Positions 14,830-23,714 of a stretch of DNA of 34,771 bases are shown piece after piece. The position numbers and the translations under genes were made by a program. The notes beneath the pieces are model-generated. The model was not told the DNA's origin, searched no databases, and saw only the letters and a program-made list of their open reading frames with translations. This DNA is from Pelobacter sp. UBA5610 (GTDB lineage Bacteria; Desulfobacterota; Desulfuromonadia; Desulfuromonadales; Syntrophotaleaceae): contig DIKU01000088.1 of NCBI GenBank assembly GCA_002424645.1, forward strand, positions 1 through 34,771. The letters are read 5' to 3'. Numbering within the stretch: position 1 is the stretch's first letter; each line of letters opens with the position of its first letter.

Positions 14830-16518
14830 TTATTTGTCACCAACGACAGCTTTGCTGACGTTAAAAGCATGACTGCCGATTTTTGAAAACCCGTGCAACA
14901 TATCAATAAAAATCAATCCTTGCTGCACCGAACATTCACCGGTATTCAACCGGGAAATGTGATTGTTGCGCAGAGTGGCTTCAAGATCGTCTATGACGTG
15001 TACCATATAGCTGGCCTTGGATTCAATTGTCGCATCACCCCGCTCCAGTGCATCGATCACAAAAGCCAGGAAATCCCGGGTCTTGCCTGCCAGCTCTTCC
15101 ACTTCCTGAGTAGCTACGGCAGACAATGGCTGTTTCAGGTCACGAAGCCGGCCTGCCAGCTTCCAAAGTCCCTCGCAGTGATCCCCGATACGCTCAAGAT
15201 CGTTAACGATATGCATCATGGAGGCGACATCCCGCGACATATCCTGAGTGATGGATTTTTGGGAAAGATTGACCAGGAAATCTGTAATCTCCTTTTGCAG
15301 CAGGTCAACGATTTCTTCTTTTTTATCCAAGGAAGCAAGATGCTTTGAGTTGCCGTCACGAAAGAAATCCATGGTTTCATCAAGCATCTCAAAGGAGATA
15401 CGCGCCATCCTCCTGGTTTCAGAACGGGCTTGCCCAATGGCAATCGGCGGCGTATTAAGCACGCGGTTATCGATATATTTAAGGTGAAACTCCATCAACG
15501 CTTCTTTACCGGGCAAAATTAAACAAGCCAACTTGGCCAACAACCCGATAAGGGGCAGGAAAATAATGGTATTGATAATGTTAAAAAAAGTATGAGCATT
15601 GGCTATGTGCCATTTAATATTAGGCAGGTCCCCAATAGCTGCACCAAATTGCGCGGACTCGGTAGCTGTGTGAATAACAAAGTCCGGATCACCCGGAGTC
15701 CAGGCATCGACAAGATGTAAAAAAAGAGGAAAGCATAAAACAACCAGCACGACACCGATGGAATTGAACAATAAATGGGCCAATGCCGTACGACGGGCAG
15801 CGAGATTGGTACCGATGGCTGCAAGGTTGGCAGTAACGGTCGTACCTATGTTTTCACCGAGGATCAACGCAACACTCACATCAAAACTCAAAAGCCCACT
15901 CATCGCAAGGGACATGGTAAGGGCTATGGTAGCGCTGCTGCTTTGAACCAGCACCGTAAGCAAAGCTCCGGTTGCAATAGCGAGTAAATAGTTGTCGCCA
16001 ACCACAAGGAAAAAGTCTCGAAAGGCATCGCTCCCCTTAAGAGGCACAAATGCATTTTCCATGGTGGTCAAGCCATAAAACAAAATCCCGAAACCAAGGA
16101 GAATCTCCCCGCTGTACATCCATTTTTTACTACGTGAAAAAAGTTTCAGTCCGGTACCGATCCCGATTGCCGGCAAGGCAAACTGGCTGACCTTAAGGGC
16201 AAGAAGCTGTGCAGTAACCGTTGTACCAATGTTGGCGCCAAGTACCACACCAATAGCCTGCATCAACGTCATTAATCCGGCATTGACAAAACCGATGACC
16301 ATGACAGTCGTGGCACTGGAAGACTGAATAATGGCAGTAACGGCAAGCCCTACAAAAGTTCCGATGAGACGATTATTTGTTAAAGCGGCAAGAATTTTGC
16401 GCATGCGGTCCCCGGCGACCTTTTGCAATCCTTCGGACATAATCTTCATGCCGAACAGAAACAAACCGAGTCCGCCGATCAGGCCGAAAATGGTAGCCTG
16501 GTTAAAAAAACCCAACAT
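14830..16518 (-). CDS. Na+/phosphate cotransporter family protein with C-terminal PhoU domain
   Basis: The 562-residue inner-membrane protein has the duplicated NptA/SLC34 core: QSSSAT at residues 65-70 and again at 192-197, each followed by a GANIGTTVTA or GENIGTTVTA motif (94-103 and 221-230), which form the inverted-repeat transport site. About eight to ten membrane segments fill residues 5-350. Residues from about 370 to the end form a helical PhoU-like domain. It probably takes up or exports phosphate with sodium. The ATG at 16518 was chosen because AGGAGG lies ten bases upstream and no other good start follows; the longer frame begins with a TTG at 16560. It is co-transcribed with the Ppx/GppA gene from the promoter at 16581-16609. 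Confidence 0.92.
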   Translation of the reverse strand: MLGFFNQATIFGLIGGLGLFLFGMKIMSEGLQKVAGDRMRKILAALTNNRLIGTFVGLAVTAIIQSSSATTVMVIGFVNAGLMTLMQAIGVVLGANIGTTVTAQLLALKVSQFALPAIGIGTGLKLFSRSKKWMYSGEILLGFGILFYGLTTMENAFVPLKGSDAFRDFFLVVGDNYLLAIATGALLTVLVQSSSATIALTMSLAMSGLLSFDVSVALILGENIGTTVTANLAAIGTNLAARRTALAHLLFNSIGVVLVVLCFPLFLHLVDAWTPGDPDFVIHTATESAQFGAAIGDLPNIKWHIANAHTFFNIINTIIFLPLIGLLAKLACLILPGKEALMEFHLKYIDNRVLNTPPIAIGQARSETRRMARISFEMLDETMDFFRDGNSKHLASLDKKEEIVDLLQKEITDFLVNLSQKSITQDMSRDVASMMHIVNDLERIGDHCEGLWKLAGRLRDLKQPLSAVATQEVEELAGKTRDFLAFVIDALERGDATIESKASYMVHVIDDLEATLRNNHISRLNTGECSVQQGLIFIDMLHGFSKIGSHAFNVSKAVVGDK

Positions 16519-16580
16519 CGGAAATGATCCTCCTTTAGGAGCCGCCACTACAGAAGACAAAGCGCAGATAAACCGCCGGC

Positions 16581-16609
16581 ACTATATCCGATGCACAGCG
16601 GTTTTTCAA
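16581..16609 (-). promoter_or_regulatory. Predicted promoter of the Na/phosphate transporter-ppx operon
   Basis: On the minus strand TTGAAA (16604-16609) and TATAGT (16581-16586) are 17 bases apart. The start near 16574 leaves about 56 bases before the ATG. I see no clear Pho box repeat. Confidence 0.65.
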
Positions 16610-16692
16610 GGTTGAGCGGCCAAAATTGCCGCAGGAATCAAAACGTGATTCGAGAAGTCACTGGGAAGGGAATAAAAGTATTTCTTGACGGT

Positions 16693-17307
16693 TTACAGCT
16701 GATGGATCCAACTGGTATCGCCTGCGCCCTGGCGCAGTACGCTGATTTTGTCATCGATAAGACTGATAACGGTGGATGCATCCCCCTTAATAACGCCTCC
16801 ATCAACGACCATATCGATCTGCCTGCCGAGTTGCTCATCGATAAGAGAAGGATCGTAACAAGGCTCTTCACCGGAGATATTGGCACTGGTCGTAACAAGC
16901 GGGTGACCAAGTTCACGAACGATCGCCAACGCAATAGGATTGGAGGGAATACGAATGCCGACTGTTTTCTGTTTGGTTACGAGTAAATCGGGCACCACCC
17001 GAGTAGCTTCAAGAACGAAAGTATACGGACCGGGCAGATAACGTTTCATGATTTTAAAAGCAAAATTACTTACCTGCGCATAATTGGAAACGTCGGAAAG
17101 GTCGGCACAAATAAAGGAAAAGGGTTTTCGTTCCGTTCGCTCCTTGAGCTGATAAATGCGCTTGATCCCCTTGCGGTTGAAAATATCGCAACCAAGGCCG
17201 TAAATGGTGTCGGTCGGGTAAGCAATAACGCCACCCTGCTTAACACAATCGACCACACGTGTTATCAGGCGTTTCTGGGGTGTTTCGGAGTTTATGGTAA
17301 GCAACAT
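16693..17307 (-). CDS. tsaC: L-threonylcarbamoyladenylate synthase (YrdC/Sua5 family)
   Basis: The enzyme makes threonylcarbamoyl-AMP from threonine, bicarbonate and ATP for the t6A modification of tRNAs reading ANN codons. The 204-residue protein is a stand-alone YrdC domain: GGVIAYPTDTIYGLGCD (residues 25-41), KERTERKPFSF, LPGPYTFVLEA, GIRIPSNP and LVTTSANISGEE are all present. It lacks the extra Sua5 domain. An AAAGGA motif lies about ten bases before the ATG. It follows dut by 71 bases that include a CACCC/GGGTG hairpin. Confidence 0.92.
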   Translation of the reverse strand: MLLTINSETPQKRLITRVVDCVKQGGVIAYPTDTIYGLGCDIFNRKGIKRIYQLKERTERKPFSFICADLSDVSNYAQVSNFAFKIMKRYLPGPYTFVLEATRVVPDLLVTKQKTVGIRIPSNPIALAIVRELGHPLVTTSANISGEEPCYDPSLIDEQLGRQIDMVVDGGVIKGDASTVISLIDDKISVLRQGAGDTSWIHQL

Positions 17308-17378
17308 GGCAAGTTTTCCTTTCCCCTTTTCCAGACAAGGGCCACAAATCCCACCCTGAAATAACGGGTGACACCTAA

Positions 17379-17822
17379 TTAAAATCCAGTATGACCAAAC
17401 CCACCTTCATTGCGATCTGTTTCATCAAGTTCTTCCACCTGTTCGAGCGTAACCATTTGAACAGGTGCTATAACCAGCTGAGCGATTCGATCGCCACGGG
17501 AAACCACAAATTTTTCAGAACCATGATTAATGAGAATAACACCAAGTTCACCACGATAATCGGCATCAATTGTGCCGGGCGCGTTAACCAATGTCACGCC
17601 ACGATGCAAAGCGAGTCCGGACCGCGGTCTGACTTGTGCTTCAAACCCAACAGGAATTGCCAGAGCGATGCCAGTAGGAACAACCGCTCGACAACCGGGT
17701 TCGATGACCATCTCTTCTTCTGGACAGGCAAACACATCCATCCCGGCGGCATGAAGGCTCATATACCTGGGCAGTTGTGCCTGTAAACGCAATTTTTTAA
17801 CTTTAACTTTTAAGATATCCAT
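17379..17822 (-). CDS. dut: Deoxyuridine 5'-triphosphate nucleotidohydrolase (dUTPase)
   Basis: Dut splits dUTP to dUMP and pyrophosphate, keeping uracil out of DNA. The 147-residue trimeric type shows the five conserved motifs: AAGMDVFA, PRSGLAL, GTIDADYRGE, RGDRIAQLV and the C-terminal RNEGGFGHTG. Length is typical. The start at 17822 (MDILKVKVKK) fits the family, but it has no evident ribosome binding site; an in-frame TTG at 17855 is a poorer choice. It lies 45 bases after the M16 peptidase gene. Confidence 0.95.
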   Translation of the reverse strand: MDILKVKVKKLRLQAQLPRYMSLHAAGMDVFACPEEEMVIEPGCRAVVPTGIALAIPVGFEAQVRPRSGLALHRGVTLVNAPGTIDADYRGELGVILINHGSEKFVVSRGDRIAQLVIAPVQMVTLEQVEELDETDRNEGGFGHTGF

Positions 17823-17867
17823 AATTATACAAGAAGAAAAGAACATCGGTTGCAAAACAGTTGAGGA

Positions 17868-19127
17868 TTAACCCAAAGTTAAATCCACCAGGGGAAACCC
17901 GTTTCCGGAAACCGGGCCAATCATTTGCAGGTTAAGATATTCATCGCGTAAAAATTCACGCGATAGCAGCAAAATATCTTCTCCGGTTACTTTTTGGACA
18001 CGCTCTATAACTTCATGCGGAGATTGCACACGTCCAAGGTATATTTCGTTTTTGGCAAGGCGAATCATTCTATTTTCAGTACTTTCGAGGGACAACATAA
18101 ATTGCCCCTTGATTAGCTCCTTGGTAGCCTGCAGTTCGTCGGGATCGGGCTCAGAATGTTGAAATCGCGAGAGTTCTTTCAATACCAGATTGATACCGTG
18201 CTGAACATCATCGGGACAGATTCCGGCATAAACGACCAGCGCCCCGGTGTCGGAATGCGAGCTCAAATAGCTGTAAACCGAATAAGCCATACCCCTTTCT
18301 TCCCGTAATGTCTGAAAGAGGCGAGAACTCATACTTCCACCGAGCATGGTGTTGAGAAGGTTCCCTGCAAACCGCGCTGGGTGACGTTGCCCCGGAGCTC
18401 TGGTACCCAGACAAAAGTGGACCTGCTCAATGTCTTTATGCGTTGTGTGAATACAGGAATGGCAGCTTGGTGTTTCTGAATCCGACGTTTTAACACCAGA
18501 CCTATGACCACGGAAAAGCTCGGCAATCTGCGAAACCAGCTCCTCGTGATGAACGTCTCCGGCTACACAAATTATCAAATTGTTACCGCAGTAATTTGTA
18601 TCGAAATGTTGAACCAGCTGCTGACGATCAAGGGATTGAACAGATTGGATAGAACCGATGATGGGTTTGCCCAGGGGATGCTCACGCCAGTAAGAACTCG
18701 TGAACTGTTCATGGATGCTTTCTTCAGGGGAATCTTCAAGCATGTGAATCTCTTGAAGAATTACCCGACGTTCTTTTTCAAGCTCATCAAGATCTATAAC
18801 TGAATTCAAAAGAATGTCGGATAGCAGGTCCACTGCCAAGGACAAATTATGCCCCGACACCTTAGCATAATAACAACTGAATTCAGAACTTGTGAAGGCA
18901 TTGAGTGCCCCGCCCACCGAGTCGATCTCTTTAGCGATGGACGGAGCACTACGACGTATCGTCCCCTTGAACAACATGTGCTCCAAAAAGTGAGAAACAC
19001 CCGCTTGTTCGAGAGATTCATGGCGTGATCCGCATTCAACCCAAAACCCTACTGTAGCAGAAAATGCTCCAGGAATACGTTCGGAGAGAATGCGGATGCC
19101 ATTATCCAGGACAGTCTTTTCTACCAT
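17868..19127 (-). CDS. M16 family zinc metallopeptidase (processing-peptidase-like)
   Basis: The 419-residue protein has the inverted zinc motif HFLEH (H46, E49, H50) and a third ligand E126 in ERRVILQEI, as in mitochondrial processing peptidase beta and insulinase. A second M16 C-domain follows (about residues 165-350). There is no signal peptide, so it is probably cytoplasmic. The gene starts 12 bases after pnp with no clear ribosome binding site, suggesting reinitiation. This pnp-M16-dut order is common in related bacteria. The natural substrate is unknown. Confidence 0.92.
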   Translation of the reverse strand: MVEKTVLDNGIRILSERIPGAFSATVGFWVECGSRHESLEQAGVSHFLEHMLFKGTIRRSAPSIAKEIDSVGGALNAFTSSEFSCYYAKVSGHNLSLAVDLLSDILLNSVIDLDELEKERRVILQEIHMLEDSPEESIHEQFTSSYWREHPLGKPIIGSIQSVQSLDRQQLVQHFDTNYCGNNLIICVAGDVHHEELVSQIAELFRGHRSGVKTSDSETPSCHSCIHTTHKDIEQVHFCLGTRAPGQRHPARFAGNLLNTMLGGSMSSRLFQTLREERGMAYSVYSYLSSHSDTGALVVYAGICPDDVQHGINLVLKELSRFQHSEPDPDELQATKELIKGQFMLSLESTENRMIRLAKNEIYLGRVQSPHEVIERVQKVTGEDILLLSREFLRDEYLNLQMIGPVSGNGFPLVDLTLG

Positions 19128-19139
19128 GACAAGGAGAGA

Positions 19140-21239
19140 TTATTCGTCCTCAGGCAAAGTTTCGCCCAAAGCTTCCTTGCGCGATAATTTAATTTTGCCC
19201 TGGCGATCGATATCGAGACACTTAACGAGAACCTTGTCTCCCTCGTTAAGAATATCGGTAACATTCTTAACACGTTCTTTAGCCAGCTCAGAAATATGAA
19301 CGAGGCCCTCAGTGCCGGGGAAAATTTCCACAAAAGCACCGAAATCCATAATCTTTTTAACGGTGGCCATGTAAAGACGGCCTACCTCGGCATCCTGAGT
19401 GAGGTTACGGATCATCTTGATGGCAGCCTTGCAAGCTTCGCCATCGGAAGATGCGATGTTGATACGACCATCATCTTCAATATCAATGGAGCAACCGGTT
19501 GCCTCGATGATACCGCGAACGTTTTTACCACCGGGTCCGATAACGGTGCGCACTTGATCCGGCTTGACATTGATTGTGGTAATACGCGGTGCATAAGGTG
19601 ACAGATCGCTACGCGAAACAGCAATCGCCTCGGACATTTTGCCGAGAATGTGGATACGCCCTTCACGTGCCTGATCAAGTGCCTGCCCCATGATTTCCTT
19701 GCTGACGCCACTGATCTTGATATCCATCTGCAAGGCGGTAATGCCATCGCGGGTACCTGTGACTTTAAAATCCATGTCACCAAGATGATCTTCATCCCCG
19801 AGAATGTCCGAAAGGACGACAACATCGTCGCCTTCCTTGATCAAACCCATGGCAATACCGGCAACAGCTTCCTTGATAGGCACACCTGCATCCATCAGCG
19901 CAAGAGAAGCACCGCAGACACTGGCCATAGATGAAGAACCGTTCGACTCGAGAATGTCGGAAACGACACGCAAGGTATAGGGAAAATCATCATGGTTGGG
20001 CAGTACCTGTGCGATGGAACGCTCTGCAAGCATACCGTGGCCGATCTCGCGACGGCCGGGGAACAGCCGCATGCTGGTCTCACCTACACAGAACGGAGGG
20101 AAGTTGTAGTGAAGCATGAACTTCTTGAATTCCATGGACTGGACATTGTCCATGCGTTGTTCATCCTTGGAAGTGCCAAGAGCGACAGCCACCAGCGCCT
20201 GGGTTTCACCGCGGGTAAACAATGCGCTACCATGAGCTCTCGGAAGCACTCCGATTTCACAGGTAATGGGTCGAATGGTGTCCTTGTCGCGCCCGTCGAT
20301 ACGGACCTTATCCCGGGCCACCATCTGGCGAACAAGGCGCTTCTGAAGACTGCCGAAGGCTTCGCTGACATCGTCAGACTGTCCTTCAAATTCCTCGCTC
20401 AAAGCTGCCAGCACATCGGTTTTAATCTCTGCCACGGCAGCATAGCGCTCTTGTTTGGCGCGAATTTTGACTGCTTCAACCAAACGGCCTTCTGCCAGTT
20501 CAGCTACCTTGGCAATGATAGCGGGATCGATCGTTTTTACAGAAAATTCACGTTTTTCAAGCCCTGCCACTTTAACCAGCTCAAGCTGAATATCGAGCAG
20601 CGGTTGCAGAGCTTCGTGAGCAAAAAACAGCGCGTCAAGCATCTCTTGCTCACTGATGAACTTTGCCTCACCCTCTACCATGATAATGGCATCACGGGAG
20701 CCCGCAACGATGATATCCATATCGCTGCCGGCACGTTGTTCGATGGTCGGATTGGCAATCAAAGTTCCCTCGACACGCCCCACCCTGACTGCGGCGACAG
20801 GTCCGTCAAAGGGAATATCGGAAACGGCAACAGCCGCTGAAGCACCGAGCATAGCCAAGGTGTCAGGGTCGTTTTGCTCGTCAACCGAAATGACCGTCGG
20901 CATGATCTGCGTTTCAAACATGTAGCCCTTGGGGAAAAGCGGGCGTAACGGCCGGTCGATAAGACGGCAGACCAAAGTTTCACGTTCGGTCGCACCGCGT
21001 TCACGCCGAAAAAACGAACCGGGAATTTTGCCACCGGCGTAGAATTTTTCCTGATAATTGACAGTGAGAGGGAAAAACCCTTGCCCTTCACGCAATTGTT
21101 TGGCACTTACTGCGGTACACAGAACCTTGGTATCACCATAGGTGACCACTACTGCACCATCAGCTTGACGCGCCATTTTGCCGGTTTCAAGGGTCAACGT
21201 CTGCCCATTGAACTGACATTCAACTTTTTGATAAGCCAA
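19140..21239 (-). CDS. pnp: Polyribonucleotide nucleotidyltransferase (PNPase)
   Basis: PNPase degrades RNA 3' to 5' with phosphate and takes part in mRNA turnover. The 699-residue protein has two RNase PH domains (GRRGATERE-type FRRERGATERETLVCRLIDRPLRPLFPKG near 80-108, and FPGRREIGHGMLAERS in the second), an alpha-helical linker, a KH domain (about 555-615, VIGPGGKNVRGI) and a C-terminal S1 domain (about 620-690, GFAFVEIFPGTEGLVHISE-like). The start codon is TTG (21237-21239) with AAAGGAG six bases upstream. The 204-base spacer after rpsO contains two hairpins that may be processed for autoregulation, as in E. coli. Confidence 0.97.
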   Translation of the reverse strand: MAYQKVECQFNGQTLTLETGKMARQADGAVVVTYGDTKVLCTAVSAKQLREGQGFFPLTVNYQEKFYAGGKIPGSFFRRERGATERETLVCRLIDRPLRPLFPKGYMFETQIMPTVISVDEQNDPDTLAMLGASAAVAVSDIPFDGPVAAVRVGRVEGTLIANPTIEQRAGSDMDIIVAGSRDAIIMVEGEAKFISEQEMLDALFFAHEALQPLLDIQLELVKVAGLEKREFSVKTIDPAIIAKVAELAEGRLVEAVKIRAKQERYAAVAEIKTDVLAALSEEFEGQSDDVSEAFGSLQKRLVRQMVARDKVRIDGRDKDTIRPITCEIGVLPRAHGSALFTRGETQALVAVALGTSKDEQRMDNVQSMEFKKFMLHYNFPPFCVGETSMRLFPGRREIGHGMLAERSIAQVLPNHDDFPYTLRVVSDILESNGSSSMASVCGASLALMDAGVPIKEAVAGIAMGLIKEGDDVVVLSDILGDEDHLGDMDFKVTGTRDGITALQMDIKISGVSKEIMGQALDQAREGRIHILGKMSEAIAVSRSDLSPYAPRITTINVKPDQVRTVIGPGGKNVRGIIEATGCSIDIEDDGRINIASSDGEACKAAIKMIRNLTQDAEVGRLYMATVKKIMDFGAFVEIFPGTEGLVHISELAKERVKNVTDILNEGDKVLVKCLDIDRQGKIKLSRKEALGETLPEDE

Positions 21240-21331
21240 ATTATTCTCCTTTTTTGCGAGGCAATATCCGAGTCACCGCATGCCTCACAGTATTTTTCTC
21301 TTAAAACGGCTAAAGGAGACTGACCTGAAAC

Positions 21332-21362
21332 AACAGCCGCTCACCATCGCGGACCGGCTGTT
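21332..21362 (-). other. Stem-loop in the pnp leader
   Basis: AACAGCCG (21332-21339) pairs perfectly with CGGCTGTT (21355-21362) across a 15-base loop. There is no T-tract. By analogy with E. coli, where RNase III cuts a stem in the pnp leader and PNPase then represses its own message, this could be a processing site. Confidence 0.5.
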
Positions 21363-21400
21363 CTCTCCGGGCAACCTCCATTAGCATACAATAAAACTCA

Positions 21401-21438
21401 GGCAGCAGGCCTCTCGACTCGGCGAGAAGCGTGCTGCC
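21401..21438 (-). terminator. Hairpin after rpsO, likely partial terminator
   Basis: GGCAGCA (21401-21407) pairs with TGCTGCC (21432-21438), with inner pairing CTCG/CGAG, just six bases after the rpsO stop. On the minus strand it is followed by TGAGTTTTAT, a weak T-tract, so read-through into pnp is expected. Confidence 0.6.
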
Positions 21439-21443
21439 CTTTA

Positions 21444-21710
21444 CTACCTACGGATACCGAGGCTCTGTATGATTGTGCGATACCGTTCAACATCGCTGCG
21501 TTTGAGATAGTCCAGTAGACGTCTCCGCTGTCCAACAATTTTCAGCAAACCGCGACGGGAATGATGATCTTTTTTGTGGGTCCGAAAATGCTCGGTCAGA
21601 TAGGTAATGCGTTCTGACAGCAGAGCAATCTGCACCTCAGGAGATCCAGTATCACCTTCATGTCGTTTATACTGCTCGATGAGTTCCTGCTTTTTATCAG
21701 TGGCTAACAC
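21444..21710 (-). CDS. rpsO: 30S ribosomal protein S15
   Basis: S15 binds 16S rRNA early in assembly of the small subunit platform. The 88-residue protein matches the family throughout (HEGDTGSPEVQIALLSERI, HFRTHKKDHHSRRGLL, GQRRRLLDYLK). The start is GTG at 21710, because AAAGGAGGT lies six bases upstream and the length then fits E. coli S15 (89 residues); an in-frame start at 21740 would overlap the ribosome binding site. It lies between truB and pnp, the usual arrangement. Confidence 0.96.
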   Translation of the reverse strand: MLATDKKQELIEQYKRHEGDTGSPEVQIALLSERITYLTEHFRTHKKDHHSRRGLLKIVGQRRRLLDYLKRSDVERYRTIIQSLGIRR

Positions 21711-21807
21711 CTTGCCACCTCCTTTCGTGTTTAAATGCAACCTAAATGGTTATTATAACGATATAAAGCGTAATCTTATTACCATAGTTAAGGGCCTGTG
21801 TAAAGCG

Positions 21808-22731
21808 CTATTCAAAGCCCCCGCAATCATTAAAAACCTTCAATAGCTCAAAATCTCCACGGACTTCCTGCTTACGTGAAGGCGCGAAACGGGTCATTGC
21901 CAAAGGACCGTTGGGACTAATCAACAGAACCAATTCTCCCTCGGAAACACCGATAGGTCCAACAACCATGTCCGTACTCGGCGGGATACCGTAACTCAAT
22001 CTCTTGACGCCCTCATCCGAAACAACAAGAGATGGGTATTCCCTGAGAGACTCACCGATAGAAAGCAAAAAACGATGACGATCTTCCGGTGCAGTCCGTT
22101 CGATTTCGTCGAGAGTCACAGCATCCGCTTCGGTAAAAGGATCGCTTTGCAAACGTCGCAAGGCAGTCAGATGCGCACCACAACCAAGTCTCGCACCAAT
22201 ATCATGGCAGAGCGTCCGAACGTAGGTTCCTTTTGAACAGCATACATCGAAAGTTACGGATGGCGACTGCACAATCAGCTTCTCGATGCTGAAAATATTC
22301 ACACGCCGCGGTACCCTGTCTATCTCAATACCCTGACGCGCCAATTTATAAAGTGGCACCCCATCCTTTTTCAAAGCGGAGTACATAGGTGGAGTCTGGT
22401 CAAGACTACCAACCATCGACATACACGCCGCGGCGATTTCATCGGCTCCCAGATGCGACGTCTCGTGCGAAGCGATAACCTGCCCTTCGGAGTCCTGGGT
22501 ATCGGTGACTTCGCCTAGCAACAAGGCAGCACGATATATCTTATTCTCCTCCATAAGAAACTGGAGTATCCGGGTGGCTTGTCCCAGAGCTACAACCAAA
22601 ACTCCCGTGGCCAATGGATCCAATGTTCCGGCGTGGCCAACCTTGCGCAAACCGAAAAGACGTCGTACGCGTCCAACAACCGCATGCGAGGTCATCCCCT
22701 GCGGCTTATCGACAACAAGGATACCGTTCAT
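21808..22731 (-). CDS. truB: tRNA pseudouridine-55 synthase
   Basis: TruB converts U55 in the T loop of tRNAs to pseudouridine. The 307-residue protein carries the catalytic motif GHAGTLDPLATG with D38 as the active aspartate, the KP motif VDKPQGMTS, and CSKGTYVRTLCHDIG. A C-terminal domain of about 60 residues follows, as in other long TruB proteins. Its ATG overlaps the nrnA stop (ATGA), and no ribosome binding site is seen, which suggests reinitiation. Confidence 0.96.
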   Translation of the reverse strand: MNGILVVDKPQGMTSHAVVGRVRRLFGLRKVGHAGTLDPLATGVLVVALGQATRILQFLMEENKIYRAALLLGEVTDTQDSEGQVIASHETSHLGADEIAAACMSMVGSLDQTPPMYSALKKDGVPLYKLARQGIEIDRVPRRVNIFSIEKLIVQSPSVTFDVCCSKGTYVRTLCHDIGARLGCGAHLTALRRLQSDPFTEADAVTLDEIERTAPEDRHRFLLSIGESLREYPSLVVSDEGVKRLSYGIPPSTDMVVGPIGVSEGELVLLISPNGPLAMTRFAPSRKQEVRGDFELLKVFNDCGGFE

Positions 22732-23714
22732 AGAGAAAGGGGGAGAAGTTGGTTGAGACGATCAAAAACAATTTTGCGAACTTGTTCCATACTGCCAGAA
22801 ACCGTTGCCCCTGCAGCATTATGATGTCCTCCGCCACCAAGCTCGCGCGCGAGGGAGCCTACATCAACATGCCCCTTGGATCGAAAACTTACTTTAAAAA
22901 GGTCGTTTTCAACCTGCCGGAAGAACAAGGCCACCTCAACTCCCCGAATAGAACGGGGATAATTGATAAGTCCATCGGTATGTTCGGGGCCTGCCCCTGT
23001 AGCAAGAAACATTTCATTGGTAACAGCGACAGAACCGAAGCGACCGCAGGGAGACACGATGAGCGTGTCCAGAACACGGGACAACAGTTTGACCCGCTCA
23101 ACCGGATGGCTTTCATAAAGATTGCCGGCCACATGCCAGGGGGATACACCGGCCTTTACCATACCTGACGCGATGGCAAATGCTTCCGGATTGGCATTGG
23201 AATACCGAAACGAACCGGTATCGGACAGTATCGCGGTATATAGACAAAGGGCAACATCAAGCGACAAGGGATGACCTGCGGCCAGAATCACACGATGGAT
23301 TAACGCTCCGGTAGCACAAGCCTCTTCATCAACAAAATTGACACTGCCAAACAATTGAGAATGAGGATGGTGATCAATATTGATAACTTGCAGACAATGT
23401 TCAGGCAGAAAGGCCCCAGCTCTGTCCAATTGTCCGGAGTCAAGAACAAACCCGGCGTCATAACTATCCAGCATGCCGGGATCAGACACAACTTGATTCG
23501 CTCCCGGCAAAAATTGGAGCTCCTCAGGAACGCCATCGACATTAAATGCAACCGCTTGTTTCCCGAGTTCACCCAGGAAGTTAACCAACGCAAGGGTTGA
23601 AGCGATGGCATCTCCATCGGGGTGCGCATGGGAAGCTACCACAAAACGGGTACCCTCCCGAATCACTTTAAGAATCGCCTCAATCATCACTGGACTGGTT
23701 TTCATCCCTGGCAT
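22728..23714 (-). CDS. nrnA: DHH/DHHA1 family phosphoesterase, NrnA-type oligoribonuclease/pAp phosphatase
   Basis: The 328-residue protein has the DHH domain motifs SHAHPDGDAIAS (about residues 28-39) and NIDHHPHS (about 112-119), a spacer with SDTGSFRYSNA, and a C-terminal DHHA1 motif GGGGHHNAAGA. NrnA removes short RNA fragments and hydrolyses 3'-phosphoadenosine 5'-phosphate (pAp). The gene overlaps the end of rbfA; the start could be at 23714 or at internal ATGs at codons 4 or 10, none with a clear ribosome binding site. pAp arises from PAPS use; since this genome seems to reduce APS directly, RNA turnover may be the main role. Confidence 0.9.
   Translation of the reverse strand: MPGMKTSPVMIEAILKVIREGTRFVVASHAHPDGDAIASTLALVNFLGELGKQAVAFNVDGVPEELQFLPGANQVVSDPGMLDSYDAGFVLDSGQLDRAGAFLPEHCLQVINIDHHPHSQLFGSVNFVDEEACATGALIHRVILAAGHPLSLDVALCLYTAILSDTGSFRYSNANPEAFAIASGMVKAGVSPWHVAGNLYESHPVERVKLLSRVLDTLIVSPCGRFGSVAVTNEMFLATGAGPEHTDGLINYPRSIRGVEVALFFRQVENDLFKVSFRSKGHVDVGSLARELGGGGHHNAAGATVSGSMEQVRKIVFDRLNQLLPLSL

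Noticed and set aside
19992..20840. A 282-codon plus-strand frame opposite pnp
   Set aside because: Antisense shadow of a highly conserved gene, with no recognisable domain.
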